NCBI GenBank assembly: GCA_958510825.1 | Contig: OY294054.1 | Coordinates: 7,604,191-7,668,190 of the forward strand | Direction of reading: 5' to 3' | Length of the DNA: 64,000 bases | Source of the DNA: Brachypterus glaber | Lineage: Eukaryota > Arthropoda > Insecta > Coleoptera > Kateretidae | Shown: piece after piece, positions 32,290-43,498 of the stretch | Position numbering within the stretch: the stretch's first letter is position 1 | Layout: each line of letters begins with the position of its first letter | Program-made: the position numbers and the translations under genes | Notes under the pieces: generated by a model | Told to the model about the DNA's origin: nothing | The model's input: only the letters and a program-made list of their open reading frames with translations | Database searches by the model: none

Positions 32290-33680
32290 TTTCAAAATTT
32301 AATATTAAAGGTCCAGGAATTTTCTAAGAATAAAACCTGTACCTAGCAAAGTAATTTCTTGTAATTCGCAATGGTTTAATTTGCATGGCAAACTATCTAG
32401 ATATTTTTGGAATCCATGTTTAATTGTACCCAAAGCACCTATCACTATAGGTACAACTTTTGTTTTAACGTGCCACATCCTCGATATTTCGATTCGCAAG
32501 TCTTGCTACCTGGTTAGTTTGTCAACTTCTTTGCTGGATACATTCTGGTCATCTGGAACCCCTACATCAATCAATAAACATACCTTTGATCTTCTATCAT
32601 GGTAAATTATATCAGGTCTGTTATGTCTTATTTCTCGATCAGTTTGTACTCCCATGTCATTCATAATAACAATATCATTTACCTCGGTTACTTTTTCAGG
32701 TGTGTGGTTGTATCATTGGAAATCAATATCTTTAATAACCTTTAGCATAGACCCATGTATAAAACTAGCTATGTTATTATGTCTTTTCAGGTACTCTGTT
32801 GGGGCTAAAACTGAACATCCTGATATAATGTGGCTGATATATTCATCCTTTTGATGAGAAATTCTACATAGACTATCAACGTTCATTTTTAAAATGTGCT
32901 TTTGGTGGTATCTTGTATTTTGGGCTTGATCCTGGGCGGCAATAATGAGGCTTTCGGTCTCACCTTTTAGTCCAGAGCTACTTAACCATCCAAAAGTCAT
33001 CTTTTTATCTACGTAGTCCTTGTCAAGATTGTTAAAAAATTGTCCATGAAGTGGTTTTGATTTAAGCTTTCTATGTTTTTCAACAACTATACCATTTTTT
33101 ATTTCTTGTTTTGCTTGTTGCAGTGTCCAGTTTTCATTCTGTGGGTCCCTTGTTATATACTTATTCTTTACATTATCTCCCATTTTGGTAATTGAATATT
33201 TAGATTTGTTTTGTTCATATTCATAAAGCAATTTATCCGTTTTTGAGAGATAACCAGATAGGTTAGCCATTGTTGCATTATATGAACTTTCCAAATCTAT
33301 TAATCCTCTACCACCTATCTTCCTGGGAATGTAAAGTCTATCCACGTCTGCTCTTGGATGAAGAATACCATGCATGTTTAATAGTTTTCTAGTTTTTCTG
33401 TCTAGTTGTTGTATTTCTTGCATCCTCCAATTTATAATACCAAAACTATATTGTACTATTGGTATAGCTAGACTAGAAATTGCTTTGATTTTATTAGCTG
33501 AATTTAACTCTGTTTGCAAGATCTTCCTAACACGTCTATAGTATTCATTACGTATTGATTCTTTCATTTTTCTGTGTTGTAAGCCATCATTTTCAGCTAT
33601 TCCTAAATATTTGTAAAATTCATCTTGTTCTAGGTTTTTAATTTTATTTTTATCATTTAATTCAATATCAGGACTTAAAG
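32290..33680 (-). pseudogene. RLE-type LINE, C-terminal part of the reverse transcriptase protein (R4/Dong-like)
   Basis: The largest open part is 32713-33567 (284 codons). It carries the region following the polymerase domain: RKLLNMHGILHPRADVDRLY, then IPRKIGGRGLIDLES, then a His/Cys-containing segment. After a TGA at about 32710 the frame goes on with the restriction-like endonuclease core: RPDIIYHDRRS and LLIDVGVPDD. After a TAG it resumes at 32499 with [19 protein letters not shown]. The 3' UTR runs to about 32150 and ends in (AAT)n, as known for R4/Dong elements. The polymerase domain is missing because the copy is truncated at about 33680, where the DIRS element starts. The clade name is tentative. 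Confidence 0.75.
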
Positions 33681-33681
33681 G

Positions 33682-35104
33682 GAAAGGAAAAGGGAGCGTG
33701 ACTCCTCAGAGGAAGGAAAGATATCTAAAAGAGCGTTATTGTACCGTCTAAAACAGCTGGAAGATACTCTTGCACGCTCTAGGTCAAGATCTTCAGACCG
33801 GCCGTCGCGTCGGCAAGAACATTCACGTGAACGCCCTGTTTCTGGTCCCAAGCGGGACTTTGGGGGGAAAAGTTCACGTGATATCCCCGTTCCTGGTCCT
33901 AATCAGGACTTTGGGGGGAAACGTTCATCTGCCCATCATGATAACCCCGTTCCTGGTTCCAGTAGGAACTTTGGGGGGAAAGATGAACGTTTAAGACAAA
34001 GGTCTCGCTCACCTCGTGGTACACCGATTGCGGGTCCTTCTAGGATTCCTGACAGAAAATTGTGTGACAAACCAATACCTAGTTCTAATGCATAAAATTA
34101 CTTACCATGACAGGTCGCTATCTGTCTCGAGGGACATTTATTCAGGTAGGTGGAGCCCATCTAGTCACCTTGATAACTCTAGGCCAAGGTCTAAAAGCCT
34201 GAGGGCAAGATCGGCTAGTCCAGATAACCCTGTTTCAGATCGTCAGGATCTTGGGGGGAGGTCACCACAAAGACAAAGTGTGTCACCTTCTAGCTCTAGA
34301 AGTGAAAGTCCTTTAGATCTTGAAGACGTAGATCTACAGACATCTGTAGATAAAAAACTCACAGAAGATGTGTTAAAAACATTGGGTGAGGATCCAGAAG
34401 CTGTTAACAAAAACCTATTTTCTCTTCATGAAGAGATACAAAAAAGATGGCAACGGAATTTATCGGAAGGGGTAAATATTGAGAAGGTGAAAGAAATTAT
34501 TCAATCATACCCCATCCCTGAAAACTGTGGAAATTTAGCAGCTCCCAAGTTAAACGTGGAGGTGCAAAAAGTCTCCCACGAGTCAAATATCCTGAGGGAC
34601 AGTTACCAGGTACTAATGCAGAACCAACTAGGTTCCGCCCTATCAGCCTTAGGCCAGGCTTTAAACCTTATTTTGAAGGGTAATAGTGAAGTTTTAACGC
34701 CCATTAGTGATGCTTGTAGGTTATTAACTGACCTTCACTATAGGATGTCTATTCAAAGACGAACCTTTTTGTATTCAAATTTAAACAAAAATGTTGTAAA
34801 TATTGTTAGAAAAGATACGGTAGATACTTTTCTCTTTGGCAATAACTTAAATGAGAAGATAAAAATGTCAAAAGAGGTTATGGAGTCAACTATGGACTTA
34901 AGACCGAACTTTACTAAAAATACAAACTACAAGCCTCAAAGGGTTGATAGCTACAAAAATAAGGAAAATACAAAAAACTTCAAAAGCCCTGCACAGCGGA
35001 GGGGAGCGAGCCACAGGGGCCCACAGAAACCCTCCAATTACCAGAACAGAAAATCGTACAGTTACCAACAACAAGAAAGAAGAAAGAACGGTTACCGAAA
35101 TTAA
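33682..35104 (+). pseudogene. DIRS Gag, SR-rich
   Basis: Open without an ATG from the left boundary to 34095, then after a frameshift near 34090 to the stop at 35104. The N-terminal part is rich in Arg-Ser dipeptides and contains four copies of a PV(P/S)GP-x-(R/Q)DFGGK-like motif. The second part keeps one divergent copy (DRQDLGGRSP), then a helical region (DVLKTLGEDPEAVNK through LLTDLHYRMS) and a basic Gln/Asn-rich tail (RRGASHRGPQKP). Gag would bind the element's RNA. The SR repeats are unusual and could affect phosphorylation or nuclear transit, which is only inference. Confidence 0.75.
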
Positions 35105-35106
35105 AT

Positions 35107-36984
35107 GTAGGTATACCTATTAAATATGCTGGAAGCTTGCGTCACCATATAAATCGATGGAAAAGCATCACTGACAATTCTAATATTTTAAATGCAGTTC
35201 TAGGGTATAAAATCCCGTTTATTAGAAAACCCTATTATTTTCCTAACTATAAACCAAATTTCTCAAAAGAGGAAATTGATGAAATGAGCATTTATATAAA
35301 ACATCTTTAAGAAATAGGTGCCATTCAAATATCAAAACCTGAAGATAAACAGTTTGTGTCTAGTTATTTTTTGATAAACCGAAGTAATAATAAAAAACGG
35401 TTTATTTTAAATTTAAAAAATTTAAATCAATTTGTTGAGGCTCCTCACTTTAAATTGGATGACTACAGAGCTGCATGCAAACTTATATCTGCAGGTTATT
35501 TTATGGCCACCATAGATTTAACAGATGCATATTTTTTTGTGCCAATATCCAAAAAACATAGGAAATATCTTAAATTTATATTTAATAATCAATTATTTGA
35601 ATTTAAATCTCTCCCAAATGGTCTTTCTTCAGCACCATACATTTTTTATAAATTGACTAAACCCATCATAAACTATCTTCATTTGCAAAATATATGTATT
35701 AATTATCTGGATGACTTTTTGGTGCTGGCAAAAGATTTCGAAACTTGTAAAAATCATGTTCAAATAGTAATTAACGTATTAATATCTTTGGGGTTTTTAG
35801 TAAATTACCAAAAAAGTTCCCTAATACCAAAACAGATCTGTACTTATTTGGGCTTTAAATTTAATAGTTTTAGAATGACACTTCAGCCAGCGTAGGAGAA
35901 AAGAACAAAAGTAAAAAATTTAATAGTATATTTTTTGGGTTTGCCCCGTTGTAGCATAAGATTATTTGCTCAATTTATTGTAATATTAATTTCCCTTTGT
36001 CCTGCTATAAAATATGCAAAACTTTACACCAAAGAATTAGAGAGAGGGAAATATTAAGCATTGAAGGCTTCAGGGGATAATTTTGATTCAAAATTAAAAA
36101 TTAATAAAAGCCTTACCTCTGATTTATTATGGTGGCGCAAAAATACTGATTTTGGGTACAATAATATTCAAATTGACAAATACTCTCTTGAGATATATAG
36201 TGACGCTAGCTCCAGTGGTTACGGCGCAGAATGTAATGGGAAGGTGGCTTTCGGGTTTTGGAATGACAACCAAAAATCACTGCACATAAATTTGTTGGAA
36301 ATTTTAGCTATTGAGTTTTCTTTAAAATGTTTTGCTCTGAATCATAGATCTTGTAACATTTTATTAAGAGTGGATAACGTTACGGCCATAGCGGCAATAA
36401 ATAAAATGGGTAGTGTCAAAAATAGTCATATTCATAAACTATCCAAGTCCATATGGCAGTGGGCTGAATCAAGAGACATATTTTTATATGCTTCTTATGT
36501 AAATACCAAAAATAATAGGGCAGATAAAAGCTCCCGCATAATATCTCTTGATTCAGAGTGGGAATTAAATGACTTTATTTTTGGAATAGTTGTTTATAGT
36601 TTTGGAACACCCGAAGTCGATTTATTTGCCTCACATTGTAACTACAAATGTGAAACCTATTTTTCATGGGGGATTGACCCCTTTTCCAGTGGGGTTGATG
36701 CATTCACCAAATGTTGGTCGAATATATTTTTTTATGCATTTCCCCCCTTCACCCTTATTTTGAGAACATTAACGAAAATTAGCTCAGACGAAGCAGAAGG
36801 TATTGTGGTTGTTCCAAATTGGCCCACGCAACCATGGTATCCCATTTTTGTTTCTTTGCTCATAAAAGAGCCAATTGTTTTTGAACCCTCTGCTAATTTA
36901 ATTACATCTCCTTTTAGGCAGGAACACCCATTATCAAAAACCCTTACCCTGGTGTGCGGAGTTTTATCCGGGAAGCGTTTCTGA
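35107..36984 (+). pseudogene. DIRS reverse transcriptase, RNase H and linker
   Basis: Starts in the DIRS-specific lead block (SLRHHINRWKSIT, GYKIPF). A TAA at about 35308 interrupts; RT then runs with FILNLKNLN, ATIDLTDAYF (catalytic Asp), LPNGLSSAPY and NYLDDFLVL. TAG at 35893 and TAA at about 36056 interrupt again in the same frame. From 36061 RNase H shows IYSDASSSGYGAE, INLLEILAIEF and VDNVTAIAAIN, then the DIRS-typical segment PEVDLFASHCN ... YAFPPFTLI. The three stops lie in one frame with no frameshift, so the copy is only modestly decayed. Confidence 0.88.
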
Positions 36985-37925
36985 AAAAAGGGGTGCCAGA
37001 TCTTAGCATCGAGATCAGCGTTCAATCGTTAAAAGACTCAACCTTAAAGCAATACAATACCACCTACATTCAGTGGTGGAGTTTTTGTATGGATAAAAAC
37101 GTTGACCCTTATTTAGCAAAAACTACAGATGTGCTTAATTTTTTACAAAACAAATACGAAGAAAGGAAAATTAGGTATGGATCTTTTAATAGTTACCGGT
37201 CAGCTCTAGCGCTGGTACTTGAAGACGATATTGGGAAAGATCCTAGAATTAGGCGTTTTTTAAAAGGCCTATCTCGTCTGCGACCTCAGACTGACAAGTA
37301 TAATTTCACTTGGAATCCAAAGGTGGTACTGGAACATTTAGGGAAACTTTACCCAAATAAAATTATATCGTTAGAAGAATTGTCTTGGAAACTGGCAACT
37401 CTCCTAATTTTGACTACAGGTCATCGCATACAAACAATATTTTTAATTAAAGTCCAAAATATCAAAAATTTTCTCAATGGTTTAAAAGTGTTTATAACCG
37501 ATGAGATTAAGACCTCTGGGCCAGGAAGAACTCAACCATGTTTGAGTCTTCCACTTTATCCCGGCCGTCCAGAGATTTGCGTGGCTTCGACCTTGAGTGA
37601 ATATATCGAGAGAACAGCCCCCCTAAGAGGCAAGTGCGAGAATCTTATGATTATATCTAGAAAACCGTACACGGCGGCTTCCACACAAACTATCAGTAAA
37701 TGGGTAAAGACAGCCTTGCGAGAAGCCGGAATAGACACTAAAATATTCAGCGCCTACTCGGCAAGGCATGCTGCGACCTCACTAGCCTTAAGAAGAGGAG
37801 TTTCGATTGATATTATCAGAAAGACGGCGGGTTGGACTAAAACATCGGGCACTTTCGCAAATTTTTATAATCGGCCCTTAGACGATTCTAACGTATTTGC
37901 AGAAGCCATCTTCGATAAAAAGTAA
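36954..37925 (+). CDS. DIRS tyrosine recombinase, intact
   Basis: 323 codons, overlapping the RNase H frame by 31 bp in another frame, as is common in DIRS. Catalytic residues of the family can be placed: Arg158 (TTGHRIQT), Lys186 (EIKTSG), Arg271, Trp294 (AGWTKTS) and nucleophile Tyr305 (NFYNR). At the usual His of the HxxR box this protein has Tyr268 (YSARH). The enzyme would insert the circular cDNA without target duplication. No stop or frameshift is present, in contrast to the upstream RT. The start is uncertain: translation may come from reinitiation or frameshifting from the upstream frame. Confidence 0.9.
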   Translation: MRSFIREAFLKKGVPDLSIEISVQSLKDSTLKQYNTTYIQWWSFCMDKNVDPYLAKTTDVLNFLQNKYEERKIRYGSFNSYRSALALVLEDDIGKDPRIRRFLKGLSRLRPQTDKYNFTWNPKVVLEHLGKLYPNKIISLEELSWKLATLLILTTGHRIQTIFLIKVQNIKNFLNGLKVFITDEIKTSGPGRTQPCLSLPLYPGRPEICVASTLSEYIERTAPLRGKCENLMIISRKPYTAASTQTISKWVKTALREAGIDTKIFSAYSARHAATSLALRRGVSIDIIRKTAGWTKTSGTFANFYNRPLDDSNVFAEAIFDKK

Positions 37926-38106
37926 TATTTTCATATATGTTGTTTAGTTATTTTCGTATACTCGTTAAATGAGTTTATTTTTTCTTAAAACAAAATTATA
38001 TATAATAATTTAGACTATAGTTTATTGTTTAAATATATTAACCGTTCTCAATGCTTAACAATTGTTATGAATAACAGCATTTATTTTCTTTAAACATCTA
38101 CCAACT

Positions 38107-38244
38107 TATATCTGTGAAGAACGAGGTGTAGAATATAATTATACGATCAAACGAACTTATGAAGTTCGATCGTAATTATATGAATACACCTCGTTCGAAC
38201 AGATATCTCCCACACCCGTTGTCGATATAGCTTTAACTATATCG
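38107..38244. repeat. Inverted repeats downstream of the DIRS recombinase
   Basis: First hairpin 38107-38208: arms of about 48 bases with AACGAGGTGTA and CGATC blocks around GAACTTATGAAGTTC. Second: CGATATAG...CTATATCG at 38222-38244. Position fits the terminal or internal complementary region of DIRS. Confidence 0.7.
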
Positions 38245-38272
38245 AAAAATATATATATATAACCCACCCAAA

Positions 38273-38470
38273 ATGCTGTTATTACTCAAGAATCCTGGCC
38301 TATCACAAGTAGCCAGATTCTGTGATACTTTAAAATCAATGACATATCGGGGCTACCAACATACGGTTGGTGACACTGGAAGCGGGAAATTTGAATTCCC
38401 TTTATACTTTAGTGACCTGCACGAAAGAACATCATTTTATGTTGAGTATAGCAATAAAAACAGTAATTGA
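38273..38470 (+). CDS. 65-codon open frame, unrecognised
   Basis: Encodes a peptide with RGYQHTVGDTGSGKFEF. No domain recognised; it could be chance or a fragment of the DIRS right end. Confidence 0.2.
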   Translation: MLLLLKNPGLSQVARFCDTLKSMTYRGYQHTVGDTGSGKFEFPLYFSDLHERTSFYVEYSNKNSN

Positions 38471-38484
38471 ATCGAAATTTATAT

Positions 38485-38660
38485 TGTAATTAACTTGTAC
38501 AACTTATTTTGGTACAAAAAGCGGCTGTGGACTGTCGAAGCTGCTGATTCTCAGCCATACTCAAGCATACTCATCTTCTACGCTTCGTGCGTACGTGACT
38601 AAGAGCCCGTGCTCTGATTGGTTAAGTCTAAAATGGCCTAATTTGAATTATTGGCGCACA
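38485..38660 (-). repeat. BEL-2 putative 3' LTR and polypurine tract
   Basis: TGTAATTAAC ... GGCGCACA, 176 bp. It is followed at 38661-38675 by the complement of a purine tract (minus strand CCAAGACCGGGGGAA). Inferred from one copy only. Confidence 0.5.
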
Positions 38661-38790
38661 TTCCCCCGGTCTTGGAAAATTTAAATTTTTCAAAGTAACA
38701 TAAGAAAAATTAAAAACAAAAAACATAAGATATAGATTAAATTTAAATAAAAATAAAAATATTATATAATGCATATAGTTCAGTCAAATC

Positions 38791-40041
38791 TTAGTTCTCT
38801 GTACACTCCACTGGTAAAATACACACTTTGGTGACAGCTCGTTTCAATGTTCCATTCATTGTCTTTATAGAAATTACACGCACTATACCATCAGCGCCCA
38901 GATGTAACTCAGTTACTCTACCGAGTTGCCACTGAAGTGGTGGTAGATTCTCGTCCTTCAAAATTACTAGACTTCCAATTTTTAGTAAAGTTTGGTTATT
39001 GTTTTTCCACTTAACTCGCATTTGTAGTTCGGAAACATATTCCCTTTGCCACCTTGTCCAAAAGTTTTGAATGATTTTTTGAAGTCTTTCAAAATGTTTC
39101 AATTTATTTTCTGGTAGATTAGTAAAATCTTTGGTAGGCACTGAAACTAGAGGCCTGCCGATAATAAAATGCCCTGGAGTCAATGCTTGAAAATCGCTTG
39201 GATCCGATGATAATGGGGTCAACGGTCTTGAATTCAGAATTGCTTCAATTTGAGTAAGCACCGTATAGAATGATTCGAACGTTAACAACTGGTTATCTAA
39301 AACTCTTTTTAAATGATGTTTGGTACGCTTTACCCCCGCTTCCCATAATCCCCCAAAATTAGGTGATCTTGCCGGGATAACATTCCATTGAACCCCTTCA
39401 ATTGAAAATGAATTTCCCAAACTTGTTGATGCAGATTCTAAAAATTTATAAAGTTCAGTCAGAGTATTATTAGCCCTAACAAACGTAGTAGAATTATCTG
39501 AATATAGATTGGATGATTTACCTCGTCTAGAAGTAAATCTATGAAACATTGACAAAAATGCTTCAGCAGTTAAATCTGTTAATAATTCTAGATGAACCGC
39601 TTTAGATGACATACAAACAAATACGCAAATATAGGCTTTCAAAACCTTAGGAAATTTAGTATAACGGTCACGAATTTTAAAAGGACCGGCATAGTCTAAA
39701 CCTGTATTTTAAAAAACATTAAACTTGTCTACTCTGCAATTAGGTAAGTTACCCATAAGATATTCATTACTAACTGGTTGTGCTCTAAAACACTTAACAC
39801 AATTTCTTACAATTTGCTTTTTCGTTTGGACTTTTTTCCGCCCTGAAACAGGCCAGTATTTTTCCCTAGTACATGCCAATAACTGTTGAGGACCGCAGTG
39901 TTTTAAATTTAAATGTTGATTAGTTAGTATTAACTTTGTTAAAATATGCTTTGGATTTAACAGTATTGGATGTTGCTTATCATAGGAATATGATGAATTT
40001 TGGAGTCTTCCCCCTACTCTTATTAATTGATTACCATCCAA
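38791..40041 (-). pseudogene. BEL-2 integrase and DUF5641
   Basis: Open at 38791-39642 and 39709-40041, same frame, separated by a TAA near 39710. The upstream part has IRVGGRLQN, YWPVSGRKK and the Cys pair CVKCFRAQP. The core has LDYAGPF (first Asp), LYSDNSTTFV (second Asp; the usual DNG is changed to DNS) and GLWEAGVK (Glu), then AILNSRPLTPLS, LTPGHFIIG and the DUF5641 end WQLGRVTELHLGADG. Confidence 0.88.
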
Positions 40042-40080
40042 GAATGGATTTAACGATAGAATTGAACTCTTTTTGTGTAT

Positions 40081-41814
40081 TTACCTTTTATTTTTTAAGT
40101 CATTGTATTCATTAGGATATGATGATAATTGAGAGTTTAATATTAATTTGTTCAAAGCGTTTTCTAATTCTTCGCAAGTTAGAAAACCGTATTTTCTTTC
40201 AGATTTGTTTAATTTTAAATTATTATAAAATCTTATACAATAGGCTGTTATTTTAATTAGTTTATTAAGATTCGAAAACTTGGAAAATAAAATAAATTCT
40301 TTATTAATTGAAGTCGTTATGCAACTAATAATCTTTTGATCAGGCAAATGTTCATCAAGATCAATATCTAGCTTAAAATCGTAATTGGAAAGAAATTCTG
40401 GTCCCTCCCACCATAGTAATGAATTTTTTAATGTATACGCAGATACACCCCTAGAAATTAAATCCGCTGGATTTTCATTTGAAGATACATGATACCAATC
40501 ATTTTTGTCTGTTAAATTTTGAATAGTGCCTACCCGGTTTGCAACAAAAGTTTTCCAACGAAATGAATCACCCTTGAGCCAGGCAAGTGTTATAGTTGAA
40601 TCGGAGAAAAAAAATTTACGAGAAATATTTATATTTATTGAATTGCTTACTAATTTATATAATTTTGCTAGTAAAACCGCCCCGCATAATTCTAACCTTG
40701 GGAGAGTTATTTGCTTAATAGGAGCAACCTTTGAACGAGCACATAGTAGCCTTGAAAAATAAGTGTTATTGACCCTAGAACGCAAATAAATGCAAGCTCC
40801 ATAAGCAGCTTCTGAGGCATCACTAAAACCTACTAGCTCTACCGTTGTAGCCTCATTATTTAAAATATGCCTAGGTATATTTATTTGATTTAATAACTTT
40901 AAATCTTCGCGAAAACTTAGCCAATTTTGCAACTTTGCATAACTAATTTTCCGGTAATTATTACTGGACCTACTAAACCTAGTGAATCAAATATTTGACC
41001 TAGAATAGAAAGAATTGTACGTTTATTAATAGGAAATTGACTTGTAAGATCATTGGTTTTATATTGTATAATATCTAGTGACGGGTTCCAAATGATACCT
41101 AAAGTCTTATTGTTTTCATTTGGAGCAAATGTTAAAATTGAAAGTTCCGTATTTTTGTCAAAATTAAACTTATTAAGTAGATCAAAGTGATTGCATGTCC
41201 ACTTTCGTAATTGAAATCCTCTACTTTCGAGAATTTTAGATATTTGATATTGTAGTAAAAGAATTTCATCCTCCCAGTCACTACCTGTCAAAAGATCATC
41301 GACATAAAAATTCTTTAAAATTGTTTCACACGCGTTAGGAAAAATATTCTGTTGCTCGTACGCTGCTTGTTTTAAGGCCCTAGTTGCTAAAAATGCTGCA
41401 GATGCAGTGCCCTAGGTAATAGTATTTAATTCGTAACACTCGAGGTCATCACTTGAATCATTGCGCCAAAATATACGCTGCATACGTCTGTCATTTTTAT
41501 CAATCCAAACTTGACGGTACATTTTTGTTACATCCGCACTCATAACATATTTGTATAATCTAAACCTTAAAATAATAGAAATTAACTCATTTTGAATATT
41601 TGGACCACAATATTGTACGTCATTTAAAGAAAGACCCGTATTACTTTGACAACTCCCATCAAAAACTATTCTTACCCTTGTACTTAGACTAGTGTCTTTT
41701 ATTATCGCGTGGTATGGTAAATAAAAACATAAATCATTGTCATTCTCTGTAATTGTAATTTTAGTCATATGATTAAGATCCTTGTACTCTGAAATAAATT
41801 TACTGTATTCTAGC
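40081..41814 (-). pseudogene. BEL-2 reverse transcriptase and RNase H
   Basis: Three stretches: 41412-41768 (RT: TRVRIVFDGS, GLSLNDVQYCGP, SADVTKMYRQVW), 40917-41291 (RT C-terminus: RKWTCNHFDLL, LGIIWNPSLD, FDSLGLVGPV) and 40081-40932 (RNase H: LVGFSDASEAAYGA, LPRLELCGAVLLA, SDSTITLAW, ENPADLISRG). The YVDD region falls in the frame gap at 41290-41410. Coding starts abruptly at EYSKFISEYKDL next to the microsatellite. Confidence 0.88.
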
Positions 41815-41815
41815 T

Positions 41816-42140
41816 TTTATTATTATTATTATTACTATTACTATTACTATTACTATTACTATTACTATTACTATTACTATTACTATTACTATTACTATTA
41901 CTATTACTATTACTATTACTATTACTATTACTATTACTATTACTATTACTATTACTATTACTATTACTATTACTATTACTATTACTATTACTATTACTAT
42001 TACTATTACTATTACTATTACTATTACTATTACTATTACTATTACTATTACTATTACTATTACTATTACTATTACTATTACTATTACTATTATTATTACT
42101 ATTACTATTACTATTACTATTACTATTACTATTACTATTA
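41816..42140. repeat. (ATT)n then (ATTACT)n microsatellite
   Basis: ATT to about 41833, then an ATTACT hexamer array of about 300 bp with one ATT interruption near 42091. Ends directly at the R1 LINE 5' sequence CTCTCCAAACC. Confidence 0.95.
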
Positions 42141-42870
42141 CTCTCCAAACCAACACAAAAAAAATCCAGGAGCGTCTGACCCAGAGTGGGCGGCTTCCTG
42201 GTCGACGTCGGATTTTACAGATATGTAGCGGTGGAATATCCAACCTGGCAGCGAGGTTCTAAATTAAAATGCAGAGAAAACTCTCATCCCAAGGTGTAGC
42301 ACCATCATGCCGAGGGGATTCGTGGTTCAGGAGTGATAGTGAGCCTTAAGCGATGCCCACAGTACAGGGTGACCCTGTGGGGACTGTAACCTTAGTACGG
42401 TAAGGGCTCACTGCCGTACTGGACCGATTTTTTTTTCGTCCCATGCTCGTGGCAACAAATATGGTAAAAATGATAAAAATGAAAAAACAAATACAACGAA
42501 GGAAAACATAAGGGAAACAAAACAATCAGAAACACAGCCCGATACTCAAGTAGATGTACCCAAAAAATTCTTAATGAAAATGGACAAAAACAGTAAAGAA
42601 CTTACGGTGCAGGGATTAGGATACCCAGTACCCGTCGGTGAGGTGAGCAAGCGAGTGGGCTCCCCCCGTCCGTCAGCCGGCGACCACTCTGTGCGTTTGG
42701 TAGGTGACCAGGCCAGCGCAATGGATATAGCCTCTGAAAATTTAAATTTTAATGAAGAAGATTTAAATCAAAAAGCAGAGTATAAATGGGAAACCATAAC
42801 AGACCCGAGTAAGAGAAGAAACTCACTAATGAGAACCCCACCGGACCTAAGGCGGACACAGTCCATGACA
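42141..42870 (+). repeat. Duplicated 5' fragment of the R1 LINE
   Basis: 730 bp that I read as identical to 43066-43795 (925 bp downstream). It contains the 5' UTR and the start of ORF1 (from 42574) and stops at CCATGACA, then goes straight into microsatellite. A 3'-truncated LINE copy is atypical for target-primed insertion and points to tandem duplication. Confidence 0.92.
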
Positions 42871-43065
42871 TTACTATTACTATTACTATTACTATTACTA
42901 TTACTATTACTATTACTATTACTATTACTATTACTATTACTATTACTATTACTATTACTATTACTATTACTATTACTATTACTATTACTATTACTATTAC
43001 TATTACTATTACTATTATTATTACTATTACTATTACTATTACTATTACTATTACTATTACTATTA
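42871..43065. repeat. (ATTACT)n microsatellite between the duplicates
   Basis: Same hexamer array, with the ATT interruption exactly 40 bases before the LINE start, as in the upstream array. Confidence 0.95.
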
Positions 43066-43498
43066 CTCTCCAAACCAACACAAAAAAAATCCAGGAGCGT
43101 CTGACCCAGAGTGGGCGGCTTCCTGGTCGACGTCGGATTTTACAGATATGTAGCGGTGGAATATCCAACCTGGCAGCGAGGTTCTAAATTAAAATGCAGA
43201 GAAAACTCTCATCCCAAGGTGTAGCACCATCATGCCGAGGGGATTCGTGGTTCAGGAGTGATAGTGAGCCTTAAGCGATGCCCACAGTACAGGGTGACCC
43301 TGTGGGGACTGTAACCTTAGTACGGTAAGGGCTCACTGCCGTACTGGACCGATTTTTTTTTCGTCCCATGCTCGTGGCAACAAATATGGTAAAAATGATA
43401 AAAATGAAAAAACAAATACAACGAAGGAAAACATAAGGGAAACAAAACAATCAGAAACACAGCCCGATACTCAAGTAGATGTACCCAAAAAATTCTTA

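Larger units (their letters stand above)
33680..38484 (+). mobile_element. DIRS-type tyrosine-recombinase retrotransposon
   Basis: Plus-strand order Gag, RT, RNase H, conserved DIRS segment, tyrosine recombinase, then AT-rich inverted repeats. There is no protease and no DDE integrase; insertion would use the recombinase, giving no target duplication. The left end is cut inside Gag next to the LINE. The right end is uncertain and placed before the putative BEL-2 LTR. The RT has stops and Gag a frameshift, but the recombinase is open. Confidence 0.85.
38485..41814 (-). mobile_element. BEL/Pao element 2 (BEL-2), 5'-truncated
   Basis: A second BEL/Pao element, diverged from BEL-1, minus strand. 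Only the RT, RNase H, integrase, DUF5641 and a putative 3' LTR remain; Gag, protease and 5' LTR are missing because the sequence ends at the ATT microsatellite at 41815. At least four frame breaks or stops. Confidence 0.88.

Noticed and set aside
41782..42228. Long poly-Tyr, poly-Ile/Val and poly-Ser/Asn frames over the ATTACT arrays (also 31608-32204 and 42574-43168)
   Set aside because: Translations of hexanucleotide microsatellite in several frames; no gene.
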